Part shown: one piece after another, positions 33,671 to 45,672 of the stretch
Layout of the letters: each line of letters starts with the position of its first letter
How positions within the stretch are numbered: position 1 is the first letter of the stretch
Origin: Oreocharis arfaki
Lineage: Eukaryota; Chordata; Aves; Passeriformes; Paramythiidae
Direction: 5' to 3'
NCBI GenBank assembly: GCA_013398015.1
Contig: VZRR01002303.1
Span: 310,001-374,000 of the forward strand
DNA: 64,000 bases
Notes under the pieces: generated by a model
Told to the model about the DNA's origin: nothing
Database searches by the model: none
The model's input: the letters and a program-made list of their open reading frames with translations, nothing else
Position numbers and translations under genes: made by a program

Positions 33671-36600
33671 TATTTTGCACTCCTCCTTTGCACTATCTGT
33701 GTCGCTCTGAAAAAAAAAAAAAAGCATCATTAGACTGAATTTCTAATTTCCACATACATTTCTGTGGTCATTGCTCAGTACATTGCTTTTAGTATGCACT
33801 TCCCCAGTAGTAAGTGGCGGAGAAGATTATTTGTAGATTGTTCAGTGCTTATTTCCTTCCCTGATTGCTTTCCTGACTTTTCTGGTCATGACTAATCAAT
33901 AATACTACTGATCTGAGAGACGCCAGAAATACTTTGGATACACGGCTTCTGACAAAGGAGCTTCTTTGTCTGGGCAGAGGGAGACTCCTTAGTGTGAAAC
34001 CAGAAAAAAAAAAAGTTAATTCATCCCCTATCTTTGCAGGCTAGTCCTTTGTTTGCTGTGAGCTCAAACGTGTTTCAAAACAGCATACGCTTAGACTTGT
34101 CTTCTGCTAGCATTGTTTTTCCTTTCAACACTGAGCTTCTCTTGTCATTCTGCTGTTGCCACCTCCCTTTTGACTTTGCCTGTCTTCCTATCAGTGTCTT
34201 CTGGTAGAACATAAGCCTGCATTTGTATTTATAGCTTGCCTTTAATTGAAAGTTTTGGATGTTTGCAATGAGAAACTGAAAATTAAACAGCTGTGTCTTG
34301 ACAGCTTTGGAAATGCTGCTCATTGAACTCCCTGAGCAATTCAGAAAACATCTCAGCTGAAAAACAAAACATGGCTTATGTGGCTGTGTTACGGCAGCTG
34401 GAGGAAAGTACTAATACTATGAAGGCTTTATATTACTTTGCATAACTGGCATCACAACCTTTGTTTAATATTCAAGCAAGATTATACAGATAAAGAAGGA
34501 AGGCAAGAGGGAGGAAAACTTAAGCAAGCCATGGTTAAGGCAGTCTAAAGGTCAAAATTGTAATATTAAATAAATCTTACATGCTTTTATAAACCTTAAT
34601 TTATTGTCTACGTGCAACTGACATTTTAGCTTTGGGTTTAATACCAAGTACTTCAAAGTATTCTTGTAGAAGAATAGTCGATAACCCTCTTACACAGTAT
34701 AATTGGAATTCTGCATGTTAGAACATTTGGTTTCTGAAAGATTTTTGTAAATGTTAATAGCTGTCTTTTAAAATGGTGTAAGTGTGAAATGCTATGAAAA
34801 GCAAAGGTTTAAATGTCACCATGTCTATAATTTTCATAATGTAAAAACTAAATAAGCTTTTACAATATGAAAAACCTAAAGGCCTGCTGCAAGTTTGAAG
34901 ATATAAGCTAGCTCATTATTAGTTTTCTGAAACTGATATGACAGACACATTTTGTAAAACTGTGCATTTTACTCTAAAATGTATAGTCGAACATTTAATT
35001 GTCTGAAAGTGTTACTTCTGCCAAGTCTTCCTATTTACTATCTATGATCTGAGTATGGCAATAAAATGACTAATCTGGGAAGCCTCTTAGAGTGTCACCA
35101 GAAGTATTCTCCTCATATGCACCCACTGGCACTCAGATTGAAAAGCCACTTGTATTGGTCTTGGTTGAGCATTATGGTTTGTACTACTAACACGGTGCTC
35201 TGGTACATCAGTAGGATGGGAATGGAAAACATGGATGTTTTAAAGTAAGGTGCGTGAGCTTTTGCACTCCCTTAGGTGAAGCACGGTGCCATGAATTCTG
35301 GAGTACTAAAACTTGAAAAAACTGGTTTTAGTAGCCTAACCCTCTACATTTTTTGTTAACAAAGTCAATAGCATGAACATGCCACAAAAGAAAGAAGAAA
35401 CAACTATTTATGACTTATTTATCCCACCATATTTCAATATATTTTAACAATAAAGAGGTGGCTCAAGACAGTCACTGTCTCAACACATTTTAAGTGTTAT
35501 CAAAGGTATCAGTTTATCTTCCAGCCTGCCTAAATCAAAAGGACAATGGCATTTAGGAAAGAAAGAAACCCAACACACTATAAAGAGCAGATAACATAAA
35601 CAGAAATCACACCAAGAGCACCTTGTCCTCTCATGTGGGTTTTAGGAAGCCAAAACAGTCTTTTCCTAACATACTGTAATAGTAAGGATTTACTCTAAGC
35701 AAAACAAGATAAGATAATCTTTGTGAGTTAAAAGAAAGAACTCTTTAAAGTGTCATTGCAAAGCATGTGATTTCTCACTCCCTAAGCTGATTTCTTGAAG
35801 GAAACTTATTTACAAGGTTTTTATCAAAAGAGTGCATCAAGAGTTCCCACAATTTTGGCATTCACATCCAGGAATAAAACATAACAGAAAGAGAGAACAC
35901 ATGCTACAGCAAACATCAACAGAGTAGGGGACAGGAGCATCTATCAGGAGAAATTCTCACAACTGATAGTTTACAGATTTATCATAGCAGAAATACTTCT
36001 GTAGCTTGAGTTGCTGGAGGTTATTAAGTATCTCCAGATCAGAAAAAGGATGTGACATGTTGCAATGATTTTTATCATACTGTGTGGATCCTAGGTCTAA
36101 AAATTCTGGGAATGGAGGGGGAGGTAGGGAGAAATCTGGGAATAGGTGGTAGGGAAGAAGAAAGAGCATTGTCAACCTGCGTGTAGAGAATGTCACCGTG
36201 AAGGGCTGGACCAAAAAGGATGTTCTACAAGACTGGAATTAGTACAGCATCGTAAGATCTGCAGTTTATAAGAATAGGTTTTATAGGTTTTCTGATATTC
36301 TTGTTCATGGTTTTTTACTGCTGACTGCTATGTTGCTTCTATGCAACACAAGGGTCTGGATCCATTTTTGTATTCTTCTCACTGTCCTACAAATTAGCAA
36401 GAAATAATACAAGGAGAAAAGACGTTATAATTTTGCATGGTATCATGTGTCCAGCTGCTCTAGAAAAGTGAAACTCAGTCAGACAGAAATTGAAACATGG
36501 TTATATTAAAAGGGATTTGAGATATACTCATTTATAATTTGCAGATTTCTAATTCTCCTATTCTGTACTCATATTATCATTCTAGGAATTTACATCCCAT

Positions 36601-37019
36601 GAAAATACTATATTACAGATCCTGAAAACCAAGCCACCGACCTTGTAAAATGGCCCATTTTCTCCTGTAAAAAAATATTTATCAAAAACTACAGGGACAA
36701 CATGAAAGACAGCTGCTAGCACCAAGTTTCTTGTTTACAATAACAAGGGGAAACCTTCATCACATGTAGAATCCAGTAGGCTAATAAGAACACGCAGTAA
36801 ATGTTAGCTAAAATATATTAAGTTAGAAAAAGACATTTGTTCATTTCACATCCTGAGTTATACAGGATTTTATGATGCCGTTTCTCAGTCTTTAAATTTT
36901 CCTTTTTTTTCCTCCAACTTCCATCTTTTCAGTCAAAGGAAATCATCAAGTGACCTTGAAATCTGCACTGGTATTTTCCTGGCAGAGGAAGAAGCTCACT
37001 TTTCTCATTTGCAAAAATG
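33671..37019. other. Non-coding stretch, no gene seen
   Basis: It holds A14 at 33710-33723 and a G/A-rich patch at about 36105-36170 with four GGG runs, one loop of which is 8 bases, just outside the usual quadruplex rule. The remainder is AT-rich unique DNA with short frames only. Confidence 0.5.
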
Positions 37020-37290
37020 AATAACAATTTGATCATTCTTAAAACTTCTAAAAGGTTAATTATGCTCTCTCCATGAGCACTGAATAAAAACCTGCTTTAT
37101 CTCTGCCCAAGTGAAACCCACAGGGCTCTCGTTCTCTCTAACTCTGCCTGGAGATGAAATCCTGCAAGCTGTCAATTAACTCCTATCAGCTCATAGATCT
37201 GTGTGAGCTGCAGATGATTTTTTCAACCAAAAACTATGACAGCTCTCATTTGCCAGAGCTGTTGGGTGACTTTAAAAAATTCACAGCAGG
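37020..37290. promoter_or_regulatory. Candidate conserved non-coding element
   Basis: aaggttaattatgctctc near 37052, gcaagctgtcaattaactcc near 37163, gctgcagatgattttttc near 37207 and catttgccagagctg near 37247. It is dense in homeodomain- and E-box-like cores on a unique background. The overlapping frames (37154-37537 on both strands) are unrecognised. Confidence 0.4.
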
Positions 37291-37984
37291 AAAGTGTTAT
37301 CTGGCTTTGGGCTTGCTGGAGAGAAAAAGAAAGAGTGAGAAAACGAGAGGCGGAAAGGTCCTGGGTTATAGAGAGTTCATTTCTAGCTCTAAGACTTCCG
37401 TCTGGTTGCAAAACCCCACTTGAACTTGAATTGCATGTTTCAAACAATAATAGAAACTGAACATGGACATGTACCACAGAGATGTTTCCTTGAGTGTTTG
37501 GGTTTGGTTTTGGTTTGTTTTTTTTGTATTGCTGCAAAATGACAGTCAGCCATGGAGGATACTGGCAAAGTACAGAATTAGTAGAACAGGCACCCCAATG
37601 TGAAGTGCTTAGCCTGCTGATACTGTTTCTCGGTTGAAAAATGGCCTTTTAATTTGGAAGTCAGAATAGTAATCTGAAAAGGAAAAAGTGAGAGACCATA
37701 AGAGTACTGTTTCACTTACCTTGCAAGATGGATATTGCTTCCAAATGAATAGAGAAAGCAAAAAATTGCACTGAGCATTTGGTGACCACTATATTTCTGC
37801 CCACTTATTTTATTTTTGTATTATAGGGTAAATTCTTGAAGAGTCAGCTGCAATAACTTGCAACAAAGCCACAGGAACAAGTGCTGATGGCTCTGTTTGC
37901 GTTAGAAACTGGAGGTAAAGTAATTAATTTTAGATCTATTATAAAGTGGTAATGTTTCAACTAGCACATGCATGGCACATGGAA
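37291..37984. other. Non-coding stretch
   Basis: It includes a GT-rich run (ggtttggttttggtttg) at about 37496-37527. Otherwise nothing is recognised. Confidence 0.5.
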
Positions 37985-38080
37985 ATCTGGGTTTTGCTCC
38001 TGGCCCTGCTTTGACCTGTGGCAAGCTGTTCAACCTCCCACTGTGATATTACTGGGTTAGCTGTAAATATCAATGCCTAC
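37985..38080 (+). repeat. MIR-like SINE fragment
   Basis: The order of segments follows the MIR core and 3' part: 'atctgggttttgctcctggc', 'cctgctttgacctgtggcaa', 'gctgttcaacctccc', a short deletion, then 'ctgtaaatatcaatgcctac' (38061-38080). MIR has CTGGGTTCGAATCCTGGCTC, TGTGACCTTGGGCAA, CACTTAACCTC and CTGTAAAATGGGGATAAT..CCTAC in the same order. The copy is highly diverged, as expected for an ancient CORE-SINE in a bird. Confidence 0.6.
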
Positions 38081-41000
38081 TCTTGTAGACAGACAAAAAA
38101 ACAGCTCAGGTACGCCTCAGCATCCGCTGCTAGACACTTAGATCAAGTCTGCAACTTAGATTTAGCTTGCAACTAAAAAGGGCAATGAAAATTACAGATC
38201 TTTACTGGAAAGAAAAAAAAAATGATCCATTTATTTCATTCTAGATTTCTATTAGTTAAAATTGAAGGTCTTTGGGACAGACATAAGGAGACCTTATTTT
38301 GGAAGTTTTTATTCTAAAATAATAAAAATAGGAAATTCATTACTCTTTATTTGTGAAAACAATTTGAGAACTAATTTTAAAAATAAAATTAGTCCTGATG
38401 TACCTCCACATTTATAATATCTTCCTTTTCTGTTTCCATATTTTTCAAATTTTCCTGATGTGATGAAGCTGTCACCAGGTAAATCGTTCTCAAGATTAGT
38501 CAGTTGACTGATCTTAGCAAAGGGCAGGATGCATTTTCTACCAGAAGTATCTGAGTTGTAGTAAACTTTTACTCTGAAAGTACTAGGAGAGTCTCACTGT
38601 TGTTAAACACACCAGGATTTCATATCAGTTCTAATGGCATTAATAAATGAGAGATTCCTGGACAGTCTATAAGCCTAAAATCAGACTCAATTGATTAACA
38701 GAAAGGGGGAATGAACAGTAAAATAAAGTGAGCTAAAACATAACTATACTGAGATTAACTTTTGAAAAAACAAATGTACCTACAGAGCTATCTGTTAATG
38801 TGGTACTTGATTTTGGGGAAGGTACAGGATTCCTTTTTAGCCTTGCAGTTTACCTTAAAAAATTATTAGTGTAAGTACGCTGATGTTTTTGGCTGTAATA
38901 TAATTAGCAATGCGGAATGAAATGATGGATCTTTTATTTTTGATAAATTTTTGAAACAGACTTCAATGTGAAGTATTAAAACATCTCCATGGGGTTTTAT
39001 CTTTTTCTCATGAGGCAGTAGAACAAACCAACTGTCATGGAATATATGTTGTTTATAGGACAATATTCTTCTACTTCGTTGAAAAGTAGAAGGCTGCAAA
39101 TTCACAGTGATTTAATTACATGTTAAATGCACCAAGAAGCCATAATGAAAAGATTTAAGCATCTTAATCATGCTATCAATATTACCTAATGCAGAGAGAA
39201 AAGGAAAACCTACTAGGCAGTAAGTAACTTCAATGGCTGAAATAATGTGAACTATTCAAATATTATCTGATTTTTCCTTCAGGTTCTAAAAAGTAACCAT
39301 AGAAATTTTCACCTTAAGATTCCCTATAGCAACACATATTTTTAAGTTTTCAGAAAAAGTCCTGGACAATACAGCTGAGAGCACAATATCATTTAACGAT
39401 GTTACAGTGTTGGGATAACATCAGAAACTGGAATCCAATAAGTAAAACCTCTGAAAACCTAGTAAACTATTACATACTTTTATTTTTTCACCTGTTAGTC
39501 TGTGTACGAAGCAATATCTATTCTTGCTTTTTGTCTGTTACTTTCCTGAAGGTTTTGTGTTTTCCTTCCTTTCTGTTTGTTTCCATCACAGTTTCTCCAG
39601 TTGCAATGTATTTGTTGCTCGCCACTTTCTTTGAGATAAGCATAGCTTAGTTTCTACCTAAAGTAATCAAAATTCAGAAAGATCAGTAATTTTTCGAATT
39701 AATGGGCTAGAAAAGGGACAGGAAATACATAGACTAATATAGGAAAAACATCAAATACTTCAAGGAGATAAGATTTGAAAGTTTCATCTGCCAGAGGTAC
39801 ATGGCTCATCACTGCAGTATTTGCAGCTTGTTCATTATTGGTGTGATTTTGGGATCCATCAAGGAATCAAAACCAAAGGTAGCATGACCAGGACCATTCA
39901 GTCAGCTGAAGGAGGTGGCTTTAATCAGTCTGGGAGCAAATGGACTGCCTGAGTGTCCAAATGATTCATGGGAGACTCAACAGGATAGTTGACACCATAG
40001 GATAAGCTGTGCCCTCCAAGAGAAGGCCTGACTTCTGCTTGATGTTTTGAATGTCGAAAGGAAAGACAGTAAACAAGGGAGATGCTTTTGTGTGGAGACT
40101 AATACTCCTTGCTCTATTACAGATCTAAAAATTCTCCTCATTACAGATGAACCAGTGTCACTCTGGAGCTCTCAGTGTGCTGTGTGTGGACAGCAAGAGG
40201 TCAACAGCTCATATCTGGGAATGGCAGCTCCACTTCTCTTGTCATCAGCGTGCCTCATTCCTCCACTGAGTCACTGGACTTGCAGTTAGGTTCAACTGGT
40301 ATTTCCAGGCACTTGCAGGACATTGCTCCGATATTAAATGTAGTTGGAGCTTTTAGGCAAAAAAAATTTGAAAAGCTCCTGGCAGCCAAAAGTACTGTCA
40401 ATCTACTACACACCTTGTCCCATGAAATTAGCACTTTCATGTGCTTTTATCTTGAGAGGTGGGGCAGAATCTGGAAACAGACTTCTATTCAAAGTTTGCG
40501 GTAACAGGAGATGCAGTGCATCTGCAAAGCCCTGCACTTGTATACACCTGCCAGGTGCAAACGTGGACTCATTTGAGAAGGTTTCAAATGTCTACCAATA
40601 TTTGCCAGTTCAGTGTTTTTAGCTTTATGCCAATGCAAAACCACCCTTTATGCAGAGCTCAAAAGTGCTTTTGTATATTCAAGTTTTTATTTTGAATTTG
40701 CATACCATTTTTTTAAATGCAAAGTAGGAACATACGTACCCCTAGAACATTTCTGCAAGTGTTCATAAACAGAATTAGTAAGTACACTCAGCTCTTCCGC
40801 CAATGACAAACTGGTTTTCCTAATTTTCCATTTTTCTTGTTCATGTGGTTTTTTTTCTAAATCACTCTGATTTCCAGATAGTGATTTATCCAGATAATGA
40901 CTTATGTAGTATTCCATGTTTCTAATAAATAGCTAGATTTGTTGACTGTATTAAGGATGTAATCAAGTTGGTATTCACATTAAATTTCTATCCAGTTTCC

Positions 41001-41171
41001 ATTATAATCAGGAAAAAATCCCTTTGATTTCAAGGACAGTTGTATCAGACCAGGAGCACTTAATTTTTTAAAGCAATGGTAAGTGCTGCTGTTCGCTGAC
41101 ATTGTTTCCCAAACACCAATGATTGTTCACTGACCCAGATGTGAACTTGGTTTTTTTCTGCCTCTGTTTAT
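38081..41171. other. Non-coding stretch, no gene seen
   Basis: About 3 kb. Overlapping + frames at 40047-40695 (80-109 aa) are unrecognised and lack splice context. No repeat family identified. Confidence 0.5.
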
Positions 41172-41233
41172 AGACACCCTCTCTCTCTCTGTGTTTATAG
41201 ACACACAGAGGGTGTCTGTTACGAGACACCCTC
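41172..41233. repeat. Three-armed inverted-repeat cluster (AGACACCCTC)
   Basis: AGACACCCTCT (41172-41182), its exact reverse complement AGAGGGTGTCT (41207-41217), and a third arm AGACACCCTC (41224-41233). The middle arm can pair with either side. Between the first two lie (CT)n and the direct repeat tgtttatagacac (two copies). CTCTGTGT/ACACAGAG (41187-41194/41203-41210) forms an extra inner stem. It looks like a template-switch or slippage product. Confidence 0.85.
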
Positions 41234-41648
41234 ATCCTCTTGTGCTTATCTACTCTAGTCAGAGACCTATTTGACTTGCTGGGAAGTTGTGATGGACCAA
41301 ATTAGAAAGCCTGTGAAAATTGTTTATAGCTGAGTATGTCAAAAATCAGTATTAGAAAAGGCACAAAATTAATATTTACATAGATCAGGGACCTCTACTT
41401 TACATTCCTGCCATTACTCAACTGTTGGAAAGAAGTGTGGTGCTTGGAAGGGGGAAAAAAAGCAGCTCACTTTGTAATGCTCAGACTTGGGAATGGATGC
41501 TATTCTCTGCAGCTCAGTACTTCAATGTGACAAGACAATGCACTAAGTTTCAGGATATTCAAGGTCCTTTCCAAATTCCTGTCCATAACTGTGAGCAAAG
41601 TTCCCTCTTGCAGGACGTGGAGACCCTTTTGCTTAACAAATTAATTCC
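41234..41648. other. Non-coding stretch
   Basis: No feature recognised. A 110-aa + frame (41425-41757) runs on into the T-rich tract, so its tail is poly-Phe/Val and not protein-like. Confidence 0.5.
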
Positions 41649-41738
41649 TTTTTTTGGTTTTGTTTTTTTTGTTGTTTTTTTTTTTGTTTGCTTGTTTGTT
41701 TTGGTTTTTTTTGTTTTTTTTTTTTCTTTTTTTTTTTT
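41649..41738. repeat. T-rich (TTTG/TTGT) low-complexity tract
   Basis: About 90 bases of T with scattered G and a few C (TTTTTTTGTTGTTTTTTTTT-type). On the minus strand it is A-rich with CAAA units, like an expanded poly(A) tail of a retroposed sequence. I could not recognise a retroposon body next to it (41739 onward). Confidence 0.8.
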
Positions 41739-41825
41739 CAAGCTGACAAGCCTGTGAAAGCTGGAAAGGAAACAGAACCTAAATAGAAAGAGAGGCATTC
41801 CTATCTGCAGTCTGCTTCAGATGTA

Positions 41826-41850
41826 ATGATTATGATTATGATTATAATCA
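41826..41850. repeat. (ATGATT)n microsatellite ending in a palindrome
   Basis: Three copies of ATGATT followed by tgattataatca, a 12-bp palindrome at 41839-41850. Confidence 0.75.
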
Positions 41851-44699
41851 ACAATGACTTTTCACAGTACAGTATTTTTGACCACAATTGGGGTCCACAT
41901 GAACTTGCTCTGATACACATAAACACCGGTAATGTGTCACAGGAAAGCTGAGTGATGTTTCAAAATTTCCATGCCAGATGTGTTTGCAACACAGTCCCAA
42001 CACTAAAAAAAGTTAGGTATACAATGATACTGAAGACCTGTTGGCTTCAGTAGAGTTATTTTGCCTCTGTAAACAAGCTCAAGTTTTTTCTTCTCAGTTA
42101 TTCATTTCATGCATGTTCAGAATAATTAGGGATAAATAATGCTCTCAGGAAATACATCAGTTCAGAAAAAAAGAAGCCTTCCCATGTCTTTTGTTCACAT
42201 TGTAACTATTTTTAAATGATCTCTGAGTTTCCTAACTAAGTGAAAATTTCAGAAAAGTCAGAGTTCACAAACAAATAAGTACTTTTCAGTCCAAACTCAG
42301 CACAAAAGGTACATTTTATCAGGAATGAGATAACAGACAAAAAATAAAGTATATACTCACTAGCGACAGATGATATGATATCACCTTTGAGATCTGTCTT
42401 GTTTTCAGAATACTGTAAAACTGATTATCATTTGTGGTCACAGCTCAATTGTTGTCTTGAATTTTTATCTTCAATTATGAGTGTTTTCCCGTGATGCAAG
42501 GGACCCAGAAACAGCGTCTGTGTGGGGAATCATCTAAATCCTCCATCACTGCCTGTAGGGTAGCAGTGTAAATCAATCAGCGGAGAGTTTCACGGTAAAT
42601 GTATGGATGAACATTTAGGGCTTCTTTTTTTTCCCTATTAATCTTTAGACCAGATCAGTGCACACCTGATCCTGTATGCTCACCAAAATGTATTGAGGAA
42701 CAGATCTATTGACTGTGCCCCATGCTGCTTCTATGACATTACCAGTCATCCAAAATATATTTACTGGACAGATATATTTCAAAACATGTCGAACGAACAA
42801 TTAAACTGACACATTTGAGTAGTGATCTCCAGCAGGAGAAAGGAGCAGAGTAGAGGTGAACACTGAGATAACACACTCTCTTGAAGTGGATCTGCCTTTA
42901 CATCATTGCTCTTTTTGCAAATACCAAATCATATCTGTACTGGTAAGTGATGTATATGACTGGCTTGGAAGCACAAAAACGGAAAAATGTAAAAATAAAC
43001 CTGGTCATTGTCCTGGTGCTTTCACTGATGCAGAAATCTGTGTGTTTAGAAACTGCACACTTGAAGATACATGGCAGCTTTTGAGTTTCTTAGATTTGTG
43101 TCCCACTCTCATTCCATTTTCAGTAAACTGGTATTTCTAACTTCAAATATCAAGAAAAAAGATTTCAAGAAAACATTTGAGGGATAAATGTCTAAAGTAA
43201 TTGGAATAATTTTAGTCCTGAAGTGCATCAGATTGAACAATTTTCCACTTGAATGTCAGTAGATTCTTTGCTGAAGTGTTCAATGCCTGATCAGTAGTTG
43301 CCTCCGTAGTTAGCTTACTGATAACAGCAGATTAATATCACACTGATTTGGCCTGACTTTGTGCTCAATTGATTGTACTTATTGCCTGCTTCTTCCATCT
43401 TTTTGAGGTGATTTCAGGCAGATCAACTGCCTGAAAAATACAGGCTCATATCACTGTCCAGGCTGTGGGGATAGGGACAACTTAGAAAGCTACATGCTTC
43501 ATGCTCAGTAAAGTCAACTGAAGACAGAACCCTCACAGTTTCGTATTACAACCATTAAAGCTGCAATGGATGGCCTTTCTCTTTTCTATATATCTTAAAG
43601 CTTTTGAATACCACAGGAGCGGCATCTCCCTGGTCTGTCTTGCTCTCCAGTTTAGGATTCTGTTTGTTGAAGGGCTGATCATTGACCACAGAAAGTACCT
43701 TTCCCCTCTGCTGAAAAGTACATATACGATTTTACTGCACAAGATGCCCCTTGCCCACCAGATATTAATATACTTGTAGGCAGTCACTGCATGACATACA
43801 AGGTTTGACATTATACAGAGCTATCTGGAAGGGTTTTTTAGCCAGAAAAAAAATGTTATAATGGATTTCCATAGCAACTTTCTTGCACAAAGGCTATTCC
43901 ATGTGTGAAAGTATTGTCCTTAAAGAATAGGGAAGCTTACATTATATTTAGACTAGGACAAAGATAAATGCACCAGAGAGGCAGCATGGCCTCTTGGAAA
44001 TTGTTTCTGTGTAGGCAAGAGGAGAATGTCGTGCAGTGTTGTGCAACTGGACATAGGCTGTGTTTTGTGCTGTGCAGAAAATTGATTGCAGTCTTCTGAG
44101 TACATTTACAATAACATTTGCTGGCAAAACCATTAATCTGACTTCTGGGTGTTGTGCAACACCTACCTCTTCAACATCTGTGAACAACATATATCATTAA
44201 ATTACAGTGCTGTAAGAAATACTGTTAAAAGCAAATTTTAATGGTTATTTCTTAGCAGCTCTCAGGGAGCACTGGCGATCATATTGCTTCTTCACGGGAG
44301 CTAGATGGCTTGAATCACTCAGAGAGGCTTTGCAGCAGTGGAAGATAGGTTACTGAATTTAAATGATCCAGTACAAACATTAGAATCCCTGAAAATGTCC
44401 ACAAGTCATTGCACACAGGTATTTTCAGATTACCCCTTGAATACAGGAAGATTTGCAATGAAAAAAAAGAGATGGATATGAAAAGACTGCTAGGCAGCCC
44501 TTCTCTGTTACAATAATAGACCCAATTCTGGAGTTGCTAACTACTTTTTACTGCTATTTAGCAGTTACAGCTTCAAGAGAAATAAACAGCACATACTAAG
44601 AAAAGCAACCCATTGTTGCATTCGTGACCTTATACCAAACATCCTCCATACTGAGCTCGACTGACTGGCATGCAGATTTGTTTCATAAACAAAAAGTAG
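41851..44699. other. Non-coding stretch, no gene seen
   Basis: The part at 42475-42600 (ccgtgatgcaagggaccc, gtaaatcaatcagcgg) has a mild element-like look. The 94-aa frame at 42856-43140 + is cysteine-containing but unrecognised. The minus and plus frames near 43533-43811 overlap and are unrecognised. Confidence 0.45.
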
Positions 44700-45030
44700 T
44701 GTTTTCTCTCTAAACAATTCATTGTGAGCAATTTGTCATTGCAAACAGCTTCTGGCAGTTGCCCAACTCCTTTCAGATAATCCTTCTTTAAACCAACTGG
44801 CCATTAAAATCTTGCCTCCCAACAATGGCACCAATTCATTCCTAATGAATAATTTGTCTGGATTACTGTATTTGCTGGATGAGATGGAATGAAGCTTGTA
44901 TGTCATAAGCAAAATTGTTAACACTAAGTTATCATTTAATTGCCTTTCTCCTCATCTAAATAATCCTGGGTCATTATTAATTCTCTTTTTTTCATCAGCT
45001 GCAACTGAACCCATAGTATTTATAAGGCCA
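44700..45030. promoter_or_regulatory. Candidate conserved non-coding element
   Basis: gagcaatttgtcattgcaaa near 44726, cattcctaatgaataatttg near 44835, atcatttaattgcc near 44931, aaataatcctgggtcatt near 44958 and attattaattctc near 44973. Homeodomain and POU-like cores are repeated through unique sequence. Confidence 0.4.
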
Positions 45031-45599
45031 GAGGAATGTGTTTGACTAGAGCGATTGATTAGGTCCTACAGACACATACTTCTGGTTTTACGTTATTTTT
45101 CTTTTATTGTGTGGTAAAAACATAGTCCACAGTAAAATAAGTTTACAGAAGCAGTGGATGATTATTAATTAAATTTAGCACAAAAATAGGAAAAGAACAT
45201 GCAAGCATCACAATATTTGTTTGAAAACAGGTAAATAGACATTATGAGTCTACCAAGCTCATATCTGTGGAATGTGGAACTACTAATTATAGCTTGAAAC
45301 AGAAGAATATGAATATTCACATATACACTGCATTCTTAAAAATCTTAAAATATGGATTATATTTCTTTCTTTTACCCTTTTTTCCTCTCAATTTGCAGAT
45401 TTTTATTTTTCTGTTAATAGCTGTAGATGTGTTGAGTGAAATCAATTTATATTAGCTATATGTGTCAACTATGTCTGAAAAAAGACCGTTAAAAAGAAGG
45501 AGTTGGATTGAAAAGTAGAACAACTGAAATTGAACTCACATTGTCATGGTGATCAATTTTTGTTCAGCTTCCTGTGCTCTCTGTGGTCTGAAAGAAGCC
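45031..45599. other. Non-coding stretch
   Basis: Nothing recognised. Confidence 0.5.
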
Positions 45600-45672
45600 A
45601 GTTCTGCAAAGTGTGACTCCATTTTCTCATCTGAAAAATAAAGACACTAATCTTTCTGATCTCCCAGGTGAT
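45600..45672 (+). repeat. Possible MIR/L2-like 3' fragment
   Basis: gtgtgactccattttctcat (45611-45630) is followed by ctgaaaaataaagacactaa, tctttctgat and ctcccagg. This resembles the 'cagttttctcatctgtaaaat..ataataatacct..ctcacagg' tail of MIR/L2-type elements. It is short and diverged. Confidence 0.4.

Noticed and set aside
36105..36170. G-quadruplex in a G/A-rich patch
   Set aside because: One loop is 8 bases, outside the usual limit of 7.
42856..43140. Cysteine-containing 94-aa + frame
   Set aside because: Cysteine spacing fits no domain I know, and there is no exon-like context.
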